Shown here piece after piece: positions 32,763 to 43,794 of a stretch of DNA of 64,000 bases. How positions within the stretch are numbered: the first letter of the stretch is position 1; the number at the start of each line of letters is the position of its first letter. The notes below the pieces were generated by a model. It was not told the origin of the DNA and ran no database searches. It was given only the letters and a program-made list of their open reading frames with translations. This DNA is from Collinsella aerofaciens. Lineage in GTDB: Bacteria; Actinomycetota; Coriobacteriia; Coriobacteriales; Coriobacteriaceae. Both the position numbers and the translations under genes were made by a program. The DNA lies in the NCBI RefSeq assembly GCF_009876115.1, contig NZ_WWSY01000005.1, positions 1 through 64,000 of the forward strand. Reading direction: 5' to 3'.

Positions 32763-32794
32763 GACAAAACCGGAATGGGACTGGTGGTTTTGTC
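32763..32794. repeat. Second palindrome between kdgK and eda
   Basis: GACAAAACC (32763-32771) pairs perfectly with GGTTTTGTC (32786-32794). Its AAAACCGG core is shared with the neighbouring element, suggesting related repeats. Confidence 0.5.
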
Positions 32795-32867
32795 CGACCG
32801 GAGAAATCGGGGAGCGGGTCGCAGAGGTATGGGTATGGAAAGCTGCGGCCCGCGGAATGGGGACGGC

Positions 32868-33902
32868 TTAGCGCGCGACGCGGGTGCCACCGTCGGCGGC
32901 GGATGCCACGGCTGCGATCTCGTCTGCGGTCACCAGGTTGGAATCGCCCTTGATGGTGAGCTTGAGGATCGAGGCCGCAATCGCGTAGTTGACGGCGTCC
33001 TGCGGGGCAAAGTCGTTGATGAGGGCATGGACGAGGCCGGCGTTGAAAGCGTCGCCGGCGGCAACGCCCTCGAGCACGTGCACGTCGTGGGCGGGGGAGA
33101 ACCAGTGCTCGCCGCTCTCGGCGTCATAGAGCATGCCCATCCAGATGGAGCGCTCGACGCAGGAGATGTTGCGGACGACCGAGGCGACCTTCTTGCAACC
33201 GTACTCGGCGCAGATCTGACGGGCCATCTCGACGTAGGTGTCGCGTTCCTCGATGCCGTGGGCAAGGGAGCCGGAGACGCAGGTCATACCGAGGCCGGCA
33301 GGAGCGTCCTCGTCGTTGGCAATGCAGATGTCAACGAGCGGCAGGAGTTCCTTCATGGTGGCCTGCGACTTCTCGGGCGACCACATCTTGCCGCGATAGT
33401 TCACGTCGCACACGGTGGCGATGCCTTTGGCGCGGCAGGCGGTGAGGGCATCCTTGCAGGCGGCGGCCATCTCGTCGGAGACGGCGGGCGTCACGCCGGA
33501 GAAGTAGAAGACATCGACACCCTTGAGGATCTCGTCCCAGTCAAAGACGTCGCGCTTGGCCATGTTGATGGCAGAGTACTTGCGGTCGTAGACGCAGCCG
33601 TTGCCGCGCTGCGAGGCGCCGACCTCAAACACATAGGAGCCAAGACGGTCGCCCTGGCGCACGACGCGCGAGGTATCGACGTCGTAGACCTTCAGCGAAC
33701 GCAGGGCGCACTCGCCCAGACGGTTGGCCGGGACAACGGAGACGTAAGCTGCCTTGTCACCCTGGTAGGCCAGGGAAAGCGCGGTGTTGGCTTCGGCGCC
33801 GCCGTAGCGGACATCAAACTCGGTCGCCTGCTCAATGCGCAGATGGTCTTTGGGCGAGAGCCTCATCATGATCTCGCCGAAGGTAAGAACCGTTTTACCC
33901 AT
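32868..33902 (-). CDS. kdgK: 2-keto-3-deoxygluconate kinase (PfkB family)
   Basis: A 344-residue ribokinase/PfkB-family kinase phosphorylating 2-keto-3-deoxygluconate at O6. The N-terminus TVLTFGEIMMRLSPKDHLRI with DVRYGGAEANTALSLAYQG is typical of KdgK. The PfkB signature near the C-terminus reads VLEGVAAGDAFNAGLVHAL and contains the catalytic Asp of GDAF. The ATG at 33902 follows AAGGAG; a longer frame has no site. It is divergent from a LacI regulator, and tandem operator-like repeats lie between them, so it is probably controlled by that regulator. Confidence 0.92.
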   Translation of the reverse strand: MGKTVLTFGEIMMRLSPKDHLRIEQATEFDVRYGGAEANTALSLAYQGDKAAYVSVVPANRLGECALRSLKVYDVDTSRVVRQGDRLGSYVFEVGASQRGNGCVYDRKYSAINMAKRDVFDWDEILKGVDVFYFSGVTPAVSDEMAAACKDALTACRAKGIATVCDVNYRGKMWSPEKSQATMKELLPLVDICIANDEDAPAGLGMTCVSGSLAHGIEERDTYVEMARQICAEYGCKKVASVVRNISCVERSIWMGMLYDAESGEHWFSPAHDVHVLEGVAAGDAFNAGLVHALINDFAPQDAVNYAIAASILKLTIKGDSNLVTADEIAAVASAADGGTRVAR

Positions 33903-34007
33903 GGTCGCGCAGCTCCTTCTTACTCGTGCGTACACCTTTGATATGGCGTTGGGACGGAGGTGCCAAGACGGTAGGGTACATCTTTGCACCTCCGTGCCAA
34001 CGCTTGC

Positions 34008-34053
34008 CGAAATCGGTTTACGAAATCGGTTTCGTTTCGAGTTGTAGTATACT
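34008..34053 (+). promoter_or_regulatory. Tandem operator repeats and promoter between kdgK and lacI
   Basis: CGAAATCGGTTTA (34008-34020) and CGAAATCGGTTTC (34021-34033) are directly adjacent repeats, 12 of 13 identical. The second forms the palindrome ACGAAA-TCGG-TTTCGT (34020-34035), a typical LacI-family operator shape. A -10-like TATACT at 34048-34053 would place the operator over the -35 of the lacI promoter. Confidence 0.62.
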
Positions 34054-34137
34054 CACCTACAGCGTTTTGCAAGCGAGATTTTTAAAAAAATGCCTAAAAT
34101 GGCTCAGACTGCCGACAATTGGGAAACGGGGTGCGCT

Positions 34138-35160
34138 ATGGCGCAGATGAGAATCAAGGACATTGCCGCCGAGGCGGGCGTGAGCCCGGCCACGGTCTCG
34201 CGCTATCTCAACAACCGCCCCGGGCAGATGACCGAGGAAACCCGTGCTCGCATCGCGGCAGTTATCGAGCGCACCGGCTATCGTCCACGTGCCGCCGCGC
34301 GCAATCTGCGCAGCTCGCGTACCAACCTCATCGGCGTGATCTTGGCCGACATTGCTAACCCGTTCTCCAGCGCCATGCTCGAAGGGCTTTCCGCCAGCGC
34401 CGCCGCGCGCGGCTGCTCGCTCATGACGGCCATTAGCGGCAACGACCCCGCCAAGGAGGCAGAGTCGCTCACCAGACTTATCGATGCCGGCGTGGACGGC
34501 CTGGTCGTCAATACCTGCGGAGGCAACGACAAGGCGATCGCCGAGGCTGCGGGACGCCTGCCCGTCGTGCTGCTCGACCGCGATGTTGCCGACGGCGGTG
34601 TCGATCTGGTGACCTCCAACAACCGTGAGCTGGTCGCCGGCCTGGTAGACGCCTTGGCCTCTGCGGGCAGCGAGCGCCTGTGCCTGCTCACCGAGGCAAG
34701 CGACGACAGCCCCGTGCGTCGCGAACGCGCCGAGGCGTTTGCCGACGAGCTTTCGCGCCGCGGTCTTGCGGGCGAGGTCGTCACCCTGGCCGACGGTGGC
34801 GTCGAGGGTGTCAGTCGCCTGGACGAGACCATCCGCGGCTATGCGGGTAAAAAGCTCGGCCTCATTGCCGTCAACGGTCTGGTCTTCCTGCGCCTGACCG
34901 AGGCGCTGGCACAGTTGGGACCTTCGTTGCCGGCGGGTCTCAAGATCGCAACGTTTGACGACTATCCCTGGAACCACGTGCTCTTTGGCGGTGTGACCAC
35001 GGCCGCGCAGGACACCCTCACCATTGCCGAGCGCGTGGTCGAGCGCCTGTCCGAGCGCATCGACGTCGTTACCACTACGGTGGGCGACGCCGCAAAGCTC
35101 GCCCCCAAGCGCATCGAGGTCCCCGGCCACATCGAACACCGCGCTTCGACCTCGCGCTAA
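34138..35160 (+). CDS. LacI-family transcriptional regulator (KdgR-like by context)
   Basis: A 340-residue LacI/GalR regulator with the N-terminal HTH MRIKDIAAEAGVSPATVSRYL, a hinge helix near PRAAARNLRSS, and a periplasmic-binding-protein-like effector domain (NLIGVILADIANPFSS onwards). The ATG at 34138 places the HTH at the N-terminus; an in-frame ATG at 34090 adds 16 residues without HTH function. It is divergent from kdgK, and its own promoter holds tandem operator-like repeats different from the GGTGAACGTTCACC sites. It is therefore likely to regulate kdgK-eda and itself, perhaps sensing 2-keto-3-deoxygluconate. Confidence 0.87.
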   Translation: MAQMRIKDIAAEAGVSPATVSRYLNNRPGQMTEETRARIAAVIERTGYRPRAAARNLRSSRTNLIGVILADIANPFSSAMLEGLSASAAARGCSLMTAISGNDPAKEAESLTRLIDAGVDGLVVNTCGGNDKAIAEAAGRLPVVLLDRDVADGGVDLVTSNNRELVAGLVDALASAGSERLCLLTEASDDSPVRRERAEAFADELSRRGLAGEVVTLADGGVEGVSRLDETIRGYAGKKLGLIAVNGLVFLRLTEALAQLGPSLPAGLKIATFDDYPWNHVLFGGVTTAAQDTLTIAERVVERLSERIDVVTTTVGDAAKLAPKRIEVPGHIEHRASTSR

Positions 35161-35294
35161 CTACTCGTTCGCAACTGCCTGTTCGCACACGTTTTTTGAG
35201 CGCTTGATACGCTTTAACCCTGCGGAAACATTTTTCTGCGATAGTATCTGCGATATAGACCAGTCGAAACCCGCCCGAAAGAAAGGGGAGCGAC

Positions 35295-36632
35295 ATGAAC
35301 CAGCAGAACATCGATTACGTACTCCGCTCTGTAGAGCAGCGTGACATCCGCTTTGTGCGTCTGTGGTTTGTCGACATTCTCGGCCGCCTCAAGAACTTTG
35401 CCATTAGTCCCGAGGACCTCGAGGTCGCTTTTGAGGAGGGTATCGGCTTTGACGGCTCCGCCATCGAGGGCTTTGCCACGCCCGAGGAAGCCGACATGCT
35501 GGCGTTCCCCGATGCTTCGACCTTCCAGATCCTGCCGTGGCGCCCGAGCCACAACGGCGTCGCCCGCGTGTTCTGTGACGTGTGCACTCCCGATCGCAAG
35601 CCGTTTGCCGGCGACCCGCGCGATGCCCTGCGCCGCATGTTTCGCAAGGCCGAGAAAGCTGGCTATCTGCTCAACGTGGGCGCCGAGCTGGAGTATTACT
35701 ACTTCCCCGACGAGCACACCCCCGAGCCGCTCGACAACGTGGGCTACTTCGATCTTTCGGTGAGCGACGCCGCCCGCGACCTGCGCCGCAACACGGTCCT
35801 CACGCTCGAGAAGATGTCCGTGCCCGTGGAGTACACCTTCCACGCCGCTGGCCGCTCGCAGCACGGCATGAGCCTGCGTCACGCCGAGGCCTTAAGCATG
35901 TCCGACGCCATCACCACGGCCAAGCTCATCATTAAGCAGCAAGCCTACGAGAGCGGTTGCCACGCCTCCTTTATGCCCAAGCCGTTGGCGGGTGAGGATG
36001 GCAGTGCTATGTTCCTGTGCCAGTCGCTGTTCGACCATGACGGCAACAACGTCTTTTGGGGCGAGGACGACGAGAAGTACCACCTCTCCGAAATCGCCAA
36101 GCACTACATGGCCGGCATCCTGGCGCACGCGCGCGAGATCAGCGCTATCACTAACCCCACGGTCAACTCGTATAAGCGCATCACCACGGGTGGCGACTCC
36201 GTGCCGCAGTACGCCACGTGGGGCCTGCGCAACCGCGCGAGTATGGTCCGCATCCCGGTCTACAAGCCCGGCAAGCAGCTGTCCACGCGCATCGAGCTTC
36301 GCAGCCCCGACCCCATGGCCAACCCGTACTTGGTCAACGCCGTCACGCTAGCGGCCGGTCTGGACGGCATCGAGCGCAAGCTGGAACTCCCGCCCGAGGC
36401 AACTGCCGAGACGCTCAAGCTTACCGACCGTCAGATGGTCGAGGCCGGCTACATGCCGCTGCCGCGCTCGCTCAAAGAGGCACTCGACGTGTTTGAGGAC
36501 TCGCAGTTTATGAAGGATGCCCTCGGCGAGCACATCCACAGCTTCTTCCTCAAAAAGAAGCGCGCCGAGTGGCATAAGTTTGAGTCTACGATCACCGAGT
36601 GGGAGATCAAGCACTACCTGGCGAACTCCTAA
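35295..36632 (+). CDS. Glutamine synthetase family protein with altered metal-binding residues
   Basis: A 445-residue protein aligning along its whole length with type I glutamine synthetase: FDGSAIEGFATPEEADM, NPTVNSYKRITTG and STRIELRSPDPMANPYL are all in place. Compared by eye with B. subtilis GlnA, three usual metal ligands differ. The Glu of HHE is Ala184 (TFHAAG), the Glu of QHE is Gly191 (SQHGMS), and the His of GSGMH is Phe240 (GSAMFL). The Glu pair in GAELEYYYF (131, 133) and the Glu of RIELR remain. Normal glutamine synthesis is therefore doubtful; it may use another substrate or be regulatory. A GlnR-like gene follows. Confidence 0.82.
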   Translation: MNQQNIDYVLRSVEQRDIRFVRLWFVDILGRLKNFAISPEDLEVAFEEGIGFDGSAIEGFATPEEADMLAFPDASTFQILPWRPSHNGVARVFCDVCTPDRKPFAGDPRDALRRMFRKAEKAGYLLNVGAELEYYYFPDEHTPEPLDNVGYFDLSVSDAARDLRRNTVLTLEKMSVPVEYTFHAAGRSQHGMSLRHAEALSMSDAITTAKLIIKQQAYESGCHASFMPKPLAGEDGSAMFLCQSLFDHDGNNVFWGEDDEKYHLSEIAKHYMAGILAHAREISAITNPTVNSYKRITTGGDSVPQYATWGLRNRASMVRIPVYKPGKQLSTRIELRSPDPMANPYLVNAVTLAAGLDGIERKLELPPEATAETLKLTDRQMVEAGYMPLPRSLKEALDVFEDSQFMKDALGEHIHSFFLKKKRAEWHKFESTITEWEIKHYLANS

Positions 36633-36682
36633 TCACGCTGGCTTGTTCCAGTACGATTGAGCTCATTTCTTTGGAGGCCGAT

Positions 36683-37345
36683 ATGTCCGAAAAGAGTGCC
36701 CTGTTCATGGCGCGCACGACGCGCTTCCACGAGTTTGCCCGCAGCTTGACGACTACCCTGGGTGTCGAGGTGAGCCTGGCAACCCCTGATTCGCCAACTG
36801 CGGCGCACGACTTTGACCTGCTGATCCTCGATTCCGATGGCATCCGCAGCGACCGCATCGATCAGATTGCCAAGTGGCTCGACGACCGCGGCGGCGTCCC
36901 CATGCTGGTAATCGTCGACGACGAGGCGCTCGGTACCCTGCGCCTGCCCAATCACGCGCATGCCGACTTTGTATGCCCCACGGCGACGCCCAACGAGCTC
37001 AAGGCTCGCGCGCAGCGCCTGATGGGCGAGGAGGAGACCGTTACCGCCGACGATGTGCTCAACATCGATAACCTCGAGATCAACCTGGCTACCTACCAGG
37101 TGACGCTCGATAACGAGCCCATCGACCTGACGCTGATGGAGTACTCGCTGCTGAGCTTTTTGGCGACGCATCCCAACCGTGCCTACAGCCGCGAGGTGCT
37201 GCTGCACCGCGTGTGGGGCTTTGAGTACTGCGGCGGCACGCGCACCGTCGACGTGCACATCCGACGCATCCGCTCCAAGGTGGGCCCGCAGATCGCGGCA
37301 CACATCACCACCGTCCGCGGCGTGGGCTATCTGTTTAAGGACTAG
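36683..37345 (+). CDS. GlnR-like orphan response regulator (OmpR/PhoB winged helix)
   Basis: A 220-residue regulator. The N-terminal half (about 1-115) resembles a receiver domain but lacks a clear acidic pocket and switch residues, as in actinobacterial GlnR, although DFDLLILDSDG keeps an Asp. The C-terminal winged-helix domain (about 125-220) is close to GlnR (LEINLATYQVTLDNEPIDLT, CGGTRTVDVHIRRIRSKVG and TTVRGVGYLFKD). No kinase gene is adjacent. GlnR controls nitrogen genes in other actinobacteria, and here it follows the glutamine-synthetase-like gene by 50 bases, so the two probably form a nitrogen-related unit. The ATG at 36683 has TTGGAGG upstream. Confidence 0.83.
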   Translation: MSEKSALFMARTTRFHEFARSLTTTLGVEVSLATPDSPTAAHDFDLLILDSDGIRSDRIDQIAKWLDDRGGVPMLVIVDDEALGTLRLPNHAHADFVCPTATPNELKARAQRLMGEEETVTADDVLNIDNLEINLATYQVTLDNEPIDLTLMEYSLLSFLATHPNRAYSREVLLHRVWGFEYCGGTRTVDVHIRRIRSKVGPQIAAHITTVRGVGYLFKD

Positions 37346-37368
37346 CAAGTAAATAGAGGGCAATGTGA

Positions 37369-37398
37369 GGGTACCGGAGATTTCTCCAGTACCCTTTT
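37369..37398 (+). terminator. Terminator after the GlnR-like gene
   Basis: GGGTACCGGAGA pairs with TCTCCAGTACCC (one mismatch) around a 2-base loop and is followed by TTTT. Confidence 0.78.
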
Positions 37399-37529
37399 CT
37401 CGTTTAGGGCGATAAGAAGACCTTTTACCGATTAAAAGTGTGTCAGTAAAAACAATATCAAACGTATAGCACTATCTCACGAATATCATTTAGTTACCGT
37501 ATCTCCCTACTGCACGGATGGAGGAAGAA

Positions 37530-38657
37530 ATGCGTTATTCGAGAAAGGTGATTGTCGGATTCATAGTATTGCTTGCCGTCCTGATGTCTCCAAGGTTGGT
37601 TTTTGGAGACGACGACTTGGTTCGTGTCACACCGCAAATAGCTGTGGAGCAAGCGCAAGCTTTCTTTGATGACGTATCGGATGAGCCGGTGACCGCTTGT
37701 GACCCAGTAAAAATGGTGAATTCCGATGGGGAATCAATCGGGTATATCGTTCGCGCGAAGCGGGATGACGTTAACTATGGCTACGTCGTATTTGATTCAG
37801 AGCGATCTTGGTGGATCAGCGAATACTGTTTGGCTCCGAACGCCCCTATGCCCATTGAGAATACAAGCGATGAAATAGCCCTTCTCGCATCCCAAGATGA
37901 CATCGTTGCTTTGAAATTTGACGAGCTGTCTTTTGGTATTGCAGATCTGGATAATAACGTTGTTTTAGATGAAAAGGGATGCCGGTCAACAGCGGTGTTT
38001 TCTGTGGGAAATAGCCGCAGCGGATCTCCAGGCAGGTTCGAGGATGTTTTCGTATTGCCCAAAGACCTGTATAAACAAGGATATGTCATTGACGCAAGTA
38101 AAACTATTTCAGGGATGATAACGCCTACACAATCAGAGGTTATTAAAGAAACGGGGACCTATGCTTGCGATGTGTCTGCGATGTTTGCGGTAAGCAGCCA
38201 TTATGTAACGCTAAACCGGCTCAAATTGCCAGACTTATATCATGAGCTTTGGCAGTTATCGGGAACATCCGGCGATCCAAATAAGTCATTCGATCAAGCT
38301 ACGGGCCTTTACTTTACCCAAGGAAGGACTCCATCTCCAAATGCTGCCCCGGCTATTAAGGAGTTCTGTGCTAGGCGCGGGAAAAGGCTTGAGACATCAT
38401 TTGCTTGGTATCCATCTTGGGATTCTTTCAGGGCAACTGCAGATTCTGGAAATCTCAGTATTTTTTCTGGGACTCTCAGGTCAAGCCATGACGCTCATGC
38501 GATGGCTGTTGCGGGATATGTGGCTATGCATAATACATATTCAAATGATAAGAAATATATGCTTGTTGTCTGGGATGGTTGGTTCAATCAGCTGCGTTTT
38601 CTTCCATATGACACAACGATTTATATATCGCATGAAGGGACGTATTGTGGAGAGTGA
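37530..38657 (+). CDS. Secreted papain-fold cysteine protease-like protein, paralogue 1
   Basis: A 375-residue protein with a Sec signal peptide (hydrophobic residues about 8-27, ending near LVFGDDD). The first half has an NYGYVVFDSE segment like the propeptide region of streptopain-type (C10) proteases. The second half has a papain-like core: TYACDVSAMFAVSSHY with the candidate catalytic Cys, HAMAVAGYV with the His, and VVWDGW with Asp. Its closest relative in view is the protein at 44182, which shares these motifs. Base composition is clearly AT-richer than the surroundings. A small membrane protein overlaps its end. Target and activity are unknown. The ATG at 37530 follows GGAGGAAG. Confidence 0.7.
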   Translation: MRYSRKVIVGFIVLLAVLMSPRLVFGDDDLVRVTPQIAVEQAQAFFDDVSDEPVTACDPVKMVNSDGESIGYIVRAKRDDVNYGYVVFDSERSWWISEYCLAPNAPMPIENTSDEIALLASQDDIVALKFDELSFGIADLDNNVVLDEKGCRSTAVFSVGNSRSGSPGRFEDVFVLPKDLYKQGYVIDASKTISGMITPTQSEVIKETGTYACDVSAMFAVSSHYVTLNRLKLPDLYHELWQLSGTSGDPNKSFDQATGLYFTQGRTPSPNAAPAIKEFCARRGKRLETSFAWYPSWDSFRATADSGNLSIFSGTLRSSHDAHAMAVAGYVAMHNTYSNDKKYMLVVWDGWFNQLRFLPYDTTIYISHEGTYCGE

Positions 38658-39000
38658 CGGCGAAGATGATAGAAAGCGCATACGTAAAACGCTGGGGCTT
38701 CTTTGCGCATTTCTTGGGATATTGGTTGTCGCGGCCTATCAACCGAGCCCCTCGGTCGTCGGTGGAAAAGATGACGAACATATTTCAGTTGAAGTACAGA
38801 CGCTGTCGGATATTCATAACGGACAATTTGAGGCTCTCGTGTCAAGCGGAGGGCGGAAAGAGATTGATATCCGTAGTTACTTTAATACCGGAACTGCTTC
38901 AGGGCTGAAGGCGGGAGAGAAATGGATTCTATTCTTCGCAAGTGATGCCAATTTAGAAGAGGAAACTTTGCATCCCTACTATATGGAAAAAGTTAACTAA
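38647..39000 (+). CDS. Small membrane-anchored protein, partner of papain-like paralogue 1
   Basis: A 117-residue protein with a charged N-terminus, one membrane helix (about residues 14-31) and an outside domain of about 80 residues rich in beta-strand patterns (HISVEVQTLSDIHNGQFEAL, LKAGEKWILFF). I choose the GTG at 38647, which has GAAGGGA 6 bases before it and overlaps the protease stop by 11 bases. An ATG 15 bases upstream lacks a site. The arrangement copies that at 43790-44184, where another small anchored protein follows the second papain-like gene. The domain may be OB- or SH3-like, but I do not recognise a family. Confidence 0.6.
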   Translation: MESDGEDDRKRIRKTLGLLCAFLGILVVAAYQPSPSVVGGKDDEHISVEVQTLSDIHNGQFEALVSSGGRKEIDIRSYFNTGTASGLKAGEKWILFFASDANLEEETLHPYYMEKVN

Positions 39001-39020
39001 ATCGGTGAGGAGCGAGAGGA

Positions 39021-39644
39021 ATGATCAACAGAAGACAGCTATTCGTCTTGGCATCAGGAGCTGTTATGTTTGCTGGGGCGAGAGGGGCCAACGCTGCGCA
39101 GCTTACGAATGCGCAAAAACGATTGACGCTTGTGACCGACATGATAGTTCGGAATGAGGCTGGGGTTATTGTGTCCTCGGCGCGAAGTAAAGATGTCTTG
39201 GGTGCCGGAAATAGAAAAATGGCTGTTGGCAGCATAAACAGGAATAATGACGGTGCAGCGTCCCTGACAAGAGCGGCAACTAAGAATTTGGTGACGGTTC
39301 ATAGGGAGTCAGATGATTCACTGCCGGTGTTGGCAAAGATTGAGATTGTTGTTGAATATTCTGAAGATGGGCAAAGCATTGCAATTCGGTCAGGAAAATA
39401 TTCGATAATTCAAACCGATCCGCTTGTGATGTATGCAAACGCTTGGTATGCGCTCATGCAGAAAGATAAATATGTGATGAACTACTTCACAGAAAGCGAA
39501 GCATCATATGAAACGGGGTGGGGGCCAACGCCATACGATGCGGAGAAGGATAAGTGGACGTGCGGATCGGGTATGGGCGCGACGATTACAGACTTTATTA
39601 ACGATTCAACATATAGTTTTGCTATCGACTGCTATATCGAATAG
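39021..39644 (+). CDS. Exported protein of unknown function
   Basis: A 207-residue protein with an N-terminal export signal containing a twin-arginine-like start (INRRQLFVLASG) and a cleavage-like GANAAQ. The rest has two parts: a region with NEAGVIVSSARSKDVLGAG, and a C-terminal region with VVEYSEDGQSIAIRSGKYS and aromatic residues. I recognise no domain. It lies 20 bases after the small membrane protein and has a good GAGGAGCGAGAGGA site, so it is the third gene of this AT-richer module. The second module at 43790-45354 has no counterpart of it. A surface or extracellular role is likely from the signal alone. Confidence 0.6.
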   Translation: MINRRQLFVLASGAVMFAGARGANAAQLTNAQKRLTLVTDMIVRNEAGVIVSSARSKDVLGAGNRKMAVGSINRNNDGAASLTRAATKNLVTVHRESDDSLPVLAKIEIVVEYSEDGQSIAIRSGKYSIIQTDPLVMYANAWYALMQKDKYVMNYFTESEASYETGWGPTPYDAEKDKWTCGSGMGATITDFINDSTYSFAIDCYIE

Positions 39645-39763
39645 ACATGACGGCATAAAACGAATTGGCCTATAAGCAAGGTATTACTTAAACAAAGCTG
39701 AAATCTTGGCATCTAGTGCTCGGGACTGCCCAGCTTGGGGTACAACTCAACGTGAACAACGAT

Positions 39764-39790
39764 GGCCCGCCGGCAGTTCGGCGGGCCTTT
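39764..39790 (+). terminator. Terminator or attenuator upstream of htrA
   Basis: GGCCCGCCG and CGGCGGGCC form a perfect 9-bp stem followed by TTTGG. It lies 27 bases before the htrA start, so it may end the upstream module or attenuate htrA. Confidence 0.6.
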
Positions 39791-39816
39791 GGTTATTTGA
39801 CGAAAGGATCGCAGCC

Positions 39817-41277
39817 ATGAGCGAGAATGATTCCCAGCGTCCCCAGGATGTGGGCAACGCTGGCGAGACCCAGCAGCAGCCGCGTGTGCAGGTGGAGTCG
39901 ACGCCTGCCGGCAGCAACATTCCCTACGTGCAGGCTTACGACACACAGACCGGCCAGCCGCTGGGCGGTCAGCAGGTTGTAAACAAGCACACGGTGGTCA
40001 AGACCAAGACCAAAAAGCTGCCGATCTTTATTACAGCGCTTGCCGGCTGCGCATGCGGTGCTCTGTTGGTCATCGCGCTCATTATGAGTGGCACGCTCAA
40101 CATTGGTGGCGGCAAGAATGCCGTGACGGCGGGTGCTTCGGGTTCATCGACGCAAAAGATCACGATCGACTCCGAGGACACCACATTGGCCGAGGCCGTC
40201 TCTGCCAAGGCCCTGCCCTCCGTTGTTTCCATCACCGCCACTTCGAGCGGCAGCCAGAATGGCTCGCTTTCGCAGTCTGCTGACGAGTCGGACAGCTCGG
40301 GCAGCGTCGGTTCGGGCGTAGTACTCGATACCGAGGGCCACATCCTCACCAACAACCACGTGGTCGATGGCTATGACCAGTACGTGGTGACTATGGACGA
40401 CGGCACCACCTACGAGGCCGAGTTCGTGGGCAACGATGCCTCGAGCGACCTCGCCGTCATTAAGCTCAAGGACGCCGATGCTTCCAAGCTCACCCCGATC
40501 GAGATCGGCGACTCTTCCAAGCTCAACGTGGGCGAGTGGGTCATGGCGATCGGCTCGCCGTTCGGCAACGAGCAGTCTGTCTCCACGGGTATCGTGTCGG
40601 CGCTGTATCGCTCCACGGCCATGAGCTCTACCAACGGTAACGCCATCTATGCCAACATGATCCAGACCGATGCCGCCATCAACCCGGGCAACTCCGGCGG
40701 CGCGCTCGTTAACGATAACGGCGAGCTTGTGGGTATCAACTCGCTCATCGAGAGCTACTCGGGTTCCAGCTCAGGCGTGGGCTTTGCTATTCCCGTTAAC
40801 TACGCCAAGAACATTGCCGACCAGATCATTGACGGTAAGACGCCGGTTCATCCGTATCTGGGCGCCACGCTTTCGAGCGTCAACGCGCTCAACGCCCGCA
40901 CTAACAAGCTGAGCACCGATAGCGGCGCGTATGTGGCAAGTGTCGTCGAGGACGGTCCTGCCGCCAAGGCTGGCATCCAAGAGGGAGATGTCATTACCAA
41001 GCTGGGCGACGACGAGATTACGAGCGCCGATGGCCTGATCATCGCGCTGCGCAGCCACGAGGTGGGCGAGAAGGTCGAAATCACGCTCATGCGCGGCAAG
41101 GAGGAGAAGAAGGTCACTGTCGAGCTGGGCTCCGACGAGGAGCTGCAGAACCAGCAGCAGGACGACAGTTCGACTGACACCGGCAACGGCGGTATTACCG
41201 ACGAGCAGCTGCGCCAGTACCTGGAGGAGCTGCTCGGCCAGCAAGGCCAGGGCCAGGGTTACGGCCAGGGTTACTAA
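39817..41277 (+). CDS. htrA: HtrA/DegP-family membrane-anchored serine protease
   Basis: A 486-residue trypsin-like quality-control protease. The cytoplasmic N-terminus is followed by one membrane helix (about residues 68-90) and a Ser/Thr-rich linker. The catalytic domain has His in LTNNHVVDGYD, Asp in SSDLAVIKLKD and Ser in NPGNSGGALVND. One PDZ domain follows (GAYVASVVEDGPAAKAGIQEG). The C-terminus is a Gln/Gly-rich tail. It should act outside the membrane on misfolded or surface proteins. The ATG at 39817 has AAAGGA 8 bases upstream. The two exported papain-like modules flank htrA and ligA, but a functional link is not shown. Confidence 0.93.
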   Translation: MSENDSQRPQDVGNAGETQQQPRVQVESTPAGSNIPYVQAYDTQTGQPLGGQQVVNKHTVVKTKTKKLPIFITALAGCACGALLVIALIMSGTLNIGGGKNAVTAGASGSSTQKITIDSEDTTLAEAVSAKALPSVVSITATSSGSQNGSLSQSADESDSSGSVGSGVVLDTEGHILTNNHVVDGYDQYVVTMDDGTTYEAEFVGNDASSDLAVIKLKDADASKLTPIEIGDSSKLNVGEWVMAIGSPFGNEQSVSTGIVSALYRSTAMSSTNGNAIYANMIQTDAAINPGNSGGALVNDNGELVGINSLIESYSGSSSGVGFAIPVNYAKNIADQIIDGKTPVHPYLGATLSSVNALNARTNKLSTDSGAYVASVVEDGPAAKAGIQEGDVITKLGDDEITSADGLIIALRSHEVGEKVEITLMRGKEEKKVTVELGSDEELQNQQQDDSSTDTGNGGITDEQLRQYLEELLGQQGQGQGYGQGY

Positions 41278-41307
41278 CGAGCCACTCCACACATATCGAA
41301 GCCAGAG

Positions 41308-41346
41308 GGGGCTGTCCCGCCAGCGCGGGACAGCCCCTTCTTTTCG
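41308..41346 (+). terminator. Terminator of htrA
   Basis: A perfect 13-bp stem (41308-41320 with 41325-41337) is followed by TTCTTTT. Confidence 0.87.
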
Positions 41347-41492
41347 CGATGATCCCTTGGGGACGGGGAAACGGATCATTTAGAAATGGCAAGGGTATGG
41401 TTTGATCGCGCGATCCACCCCGGTCCGTCGGCTGCCGATTCGGTGCGGTTCGAAAGGGTTATTCGGCCCCATCGTGACCGGTGGTACTCTAG

Positions 41493-43754
<2,262 letters not shown>

Positions 43755-43760
43755 TGATTT

Positions 43761-43794
43761 GTTGAGGAACTGCGCAGAGGCTCAGTTCCTCAAC
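43761..43794. terminator. Hairpin between convergent ligA and the small membrane protein gene
   Basis: A perfect 12-bp stem (GTTGAGGAACTG with CAGTTCCTCAAC) overlaps the stop codon of the minus-strand gene. No long T-run follows on either strand, so termination efficiency is uncertain. Confidence 0.5.
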
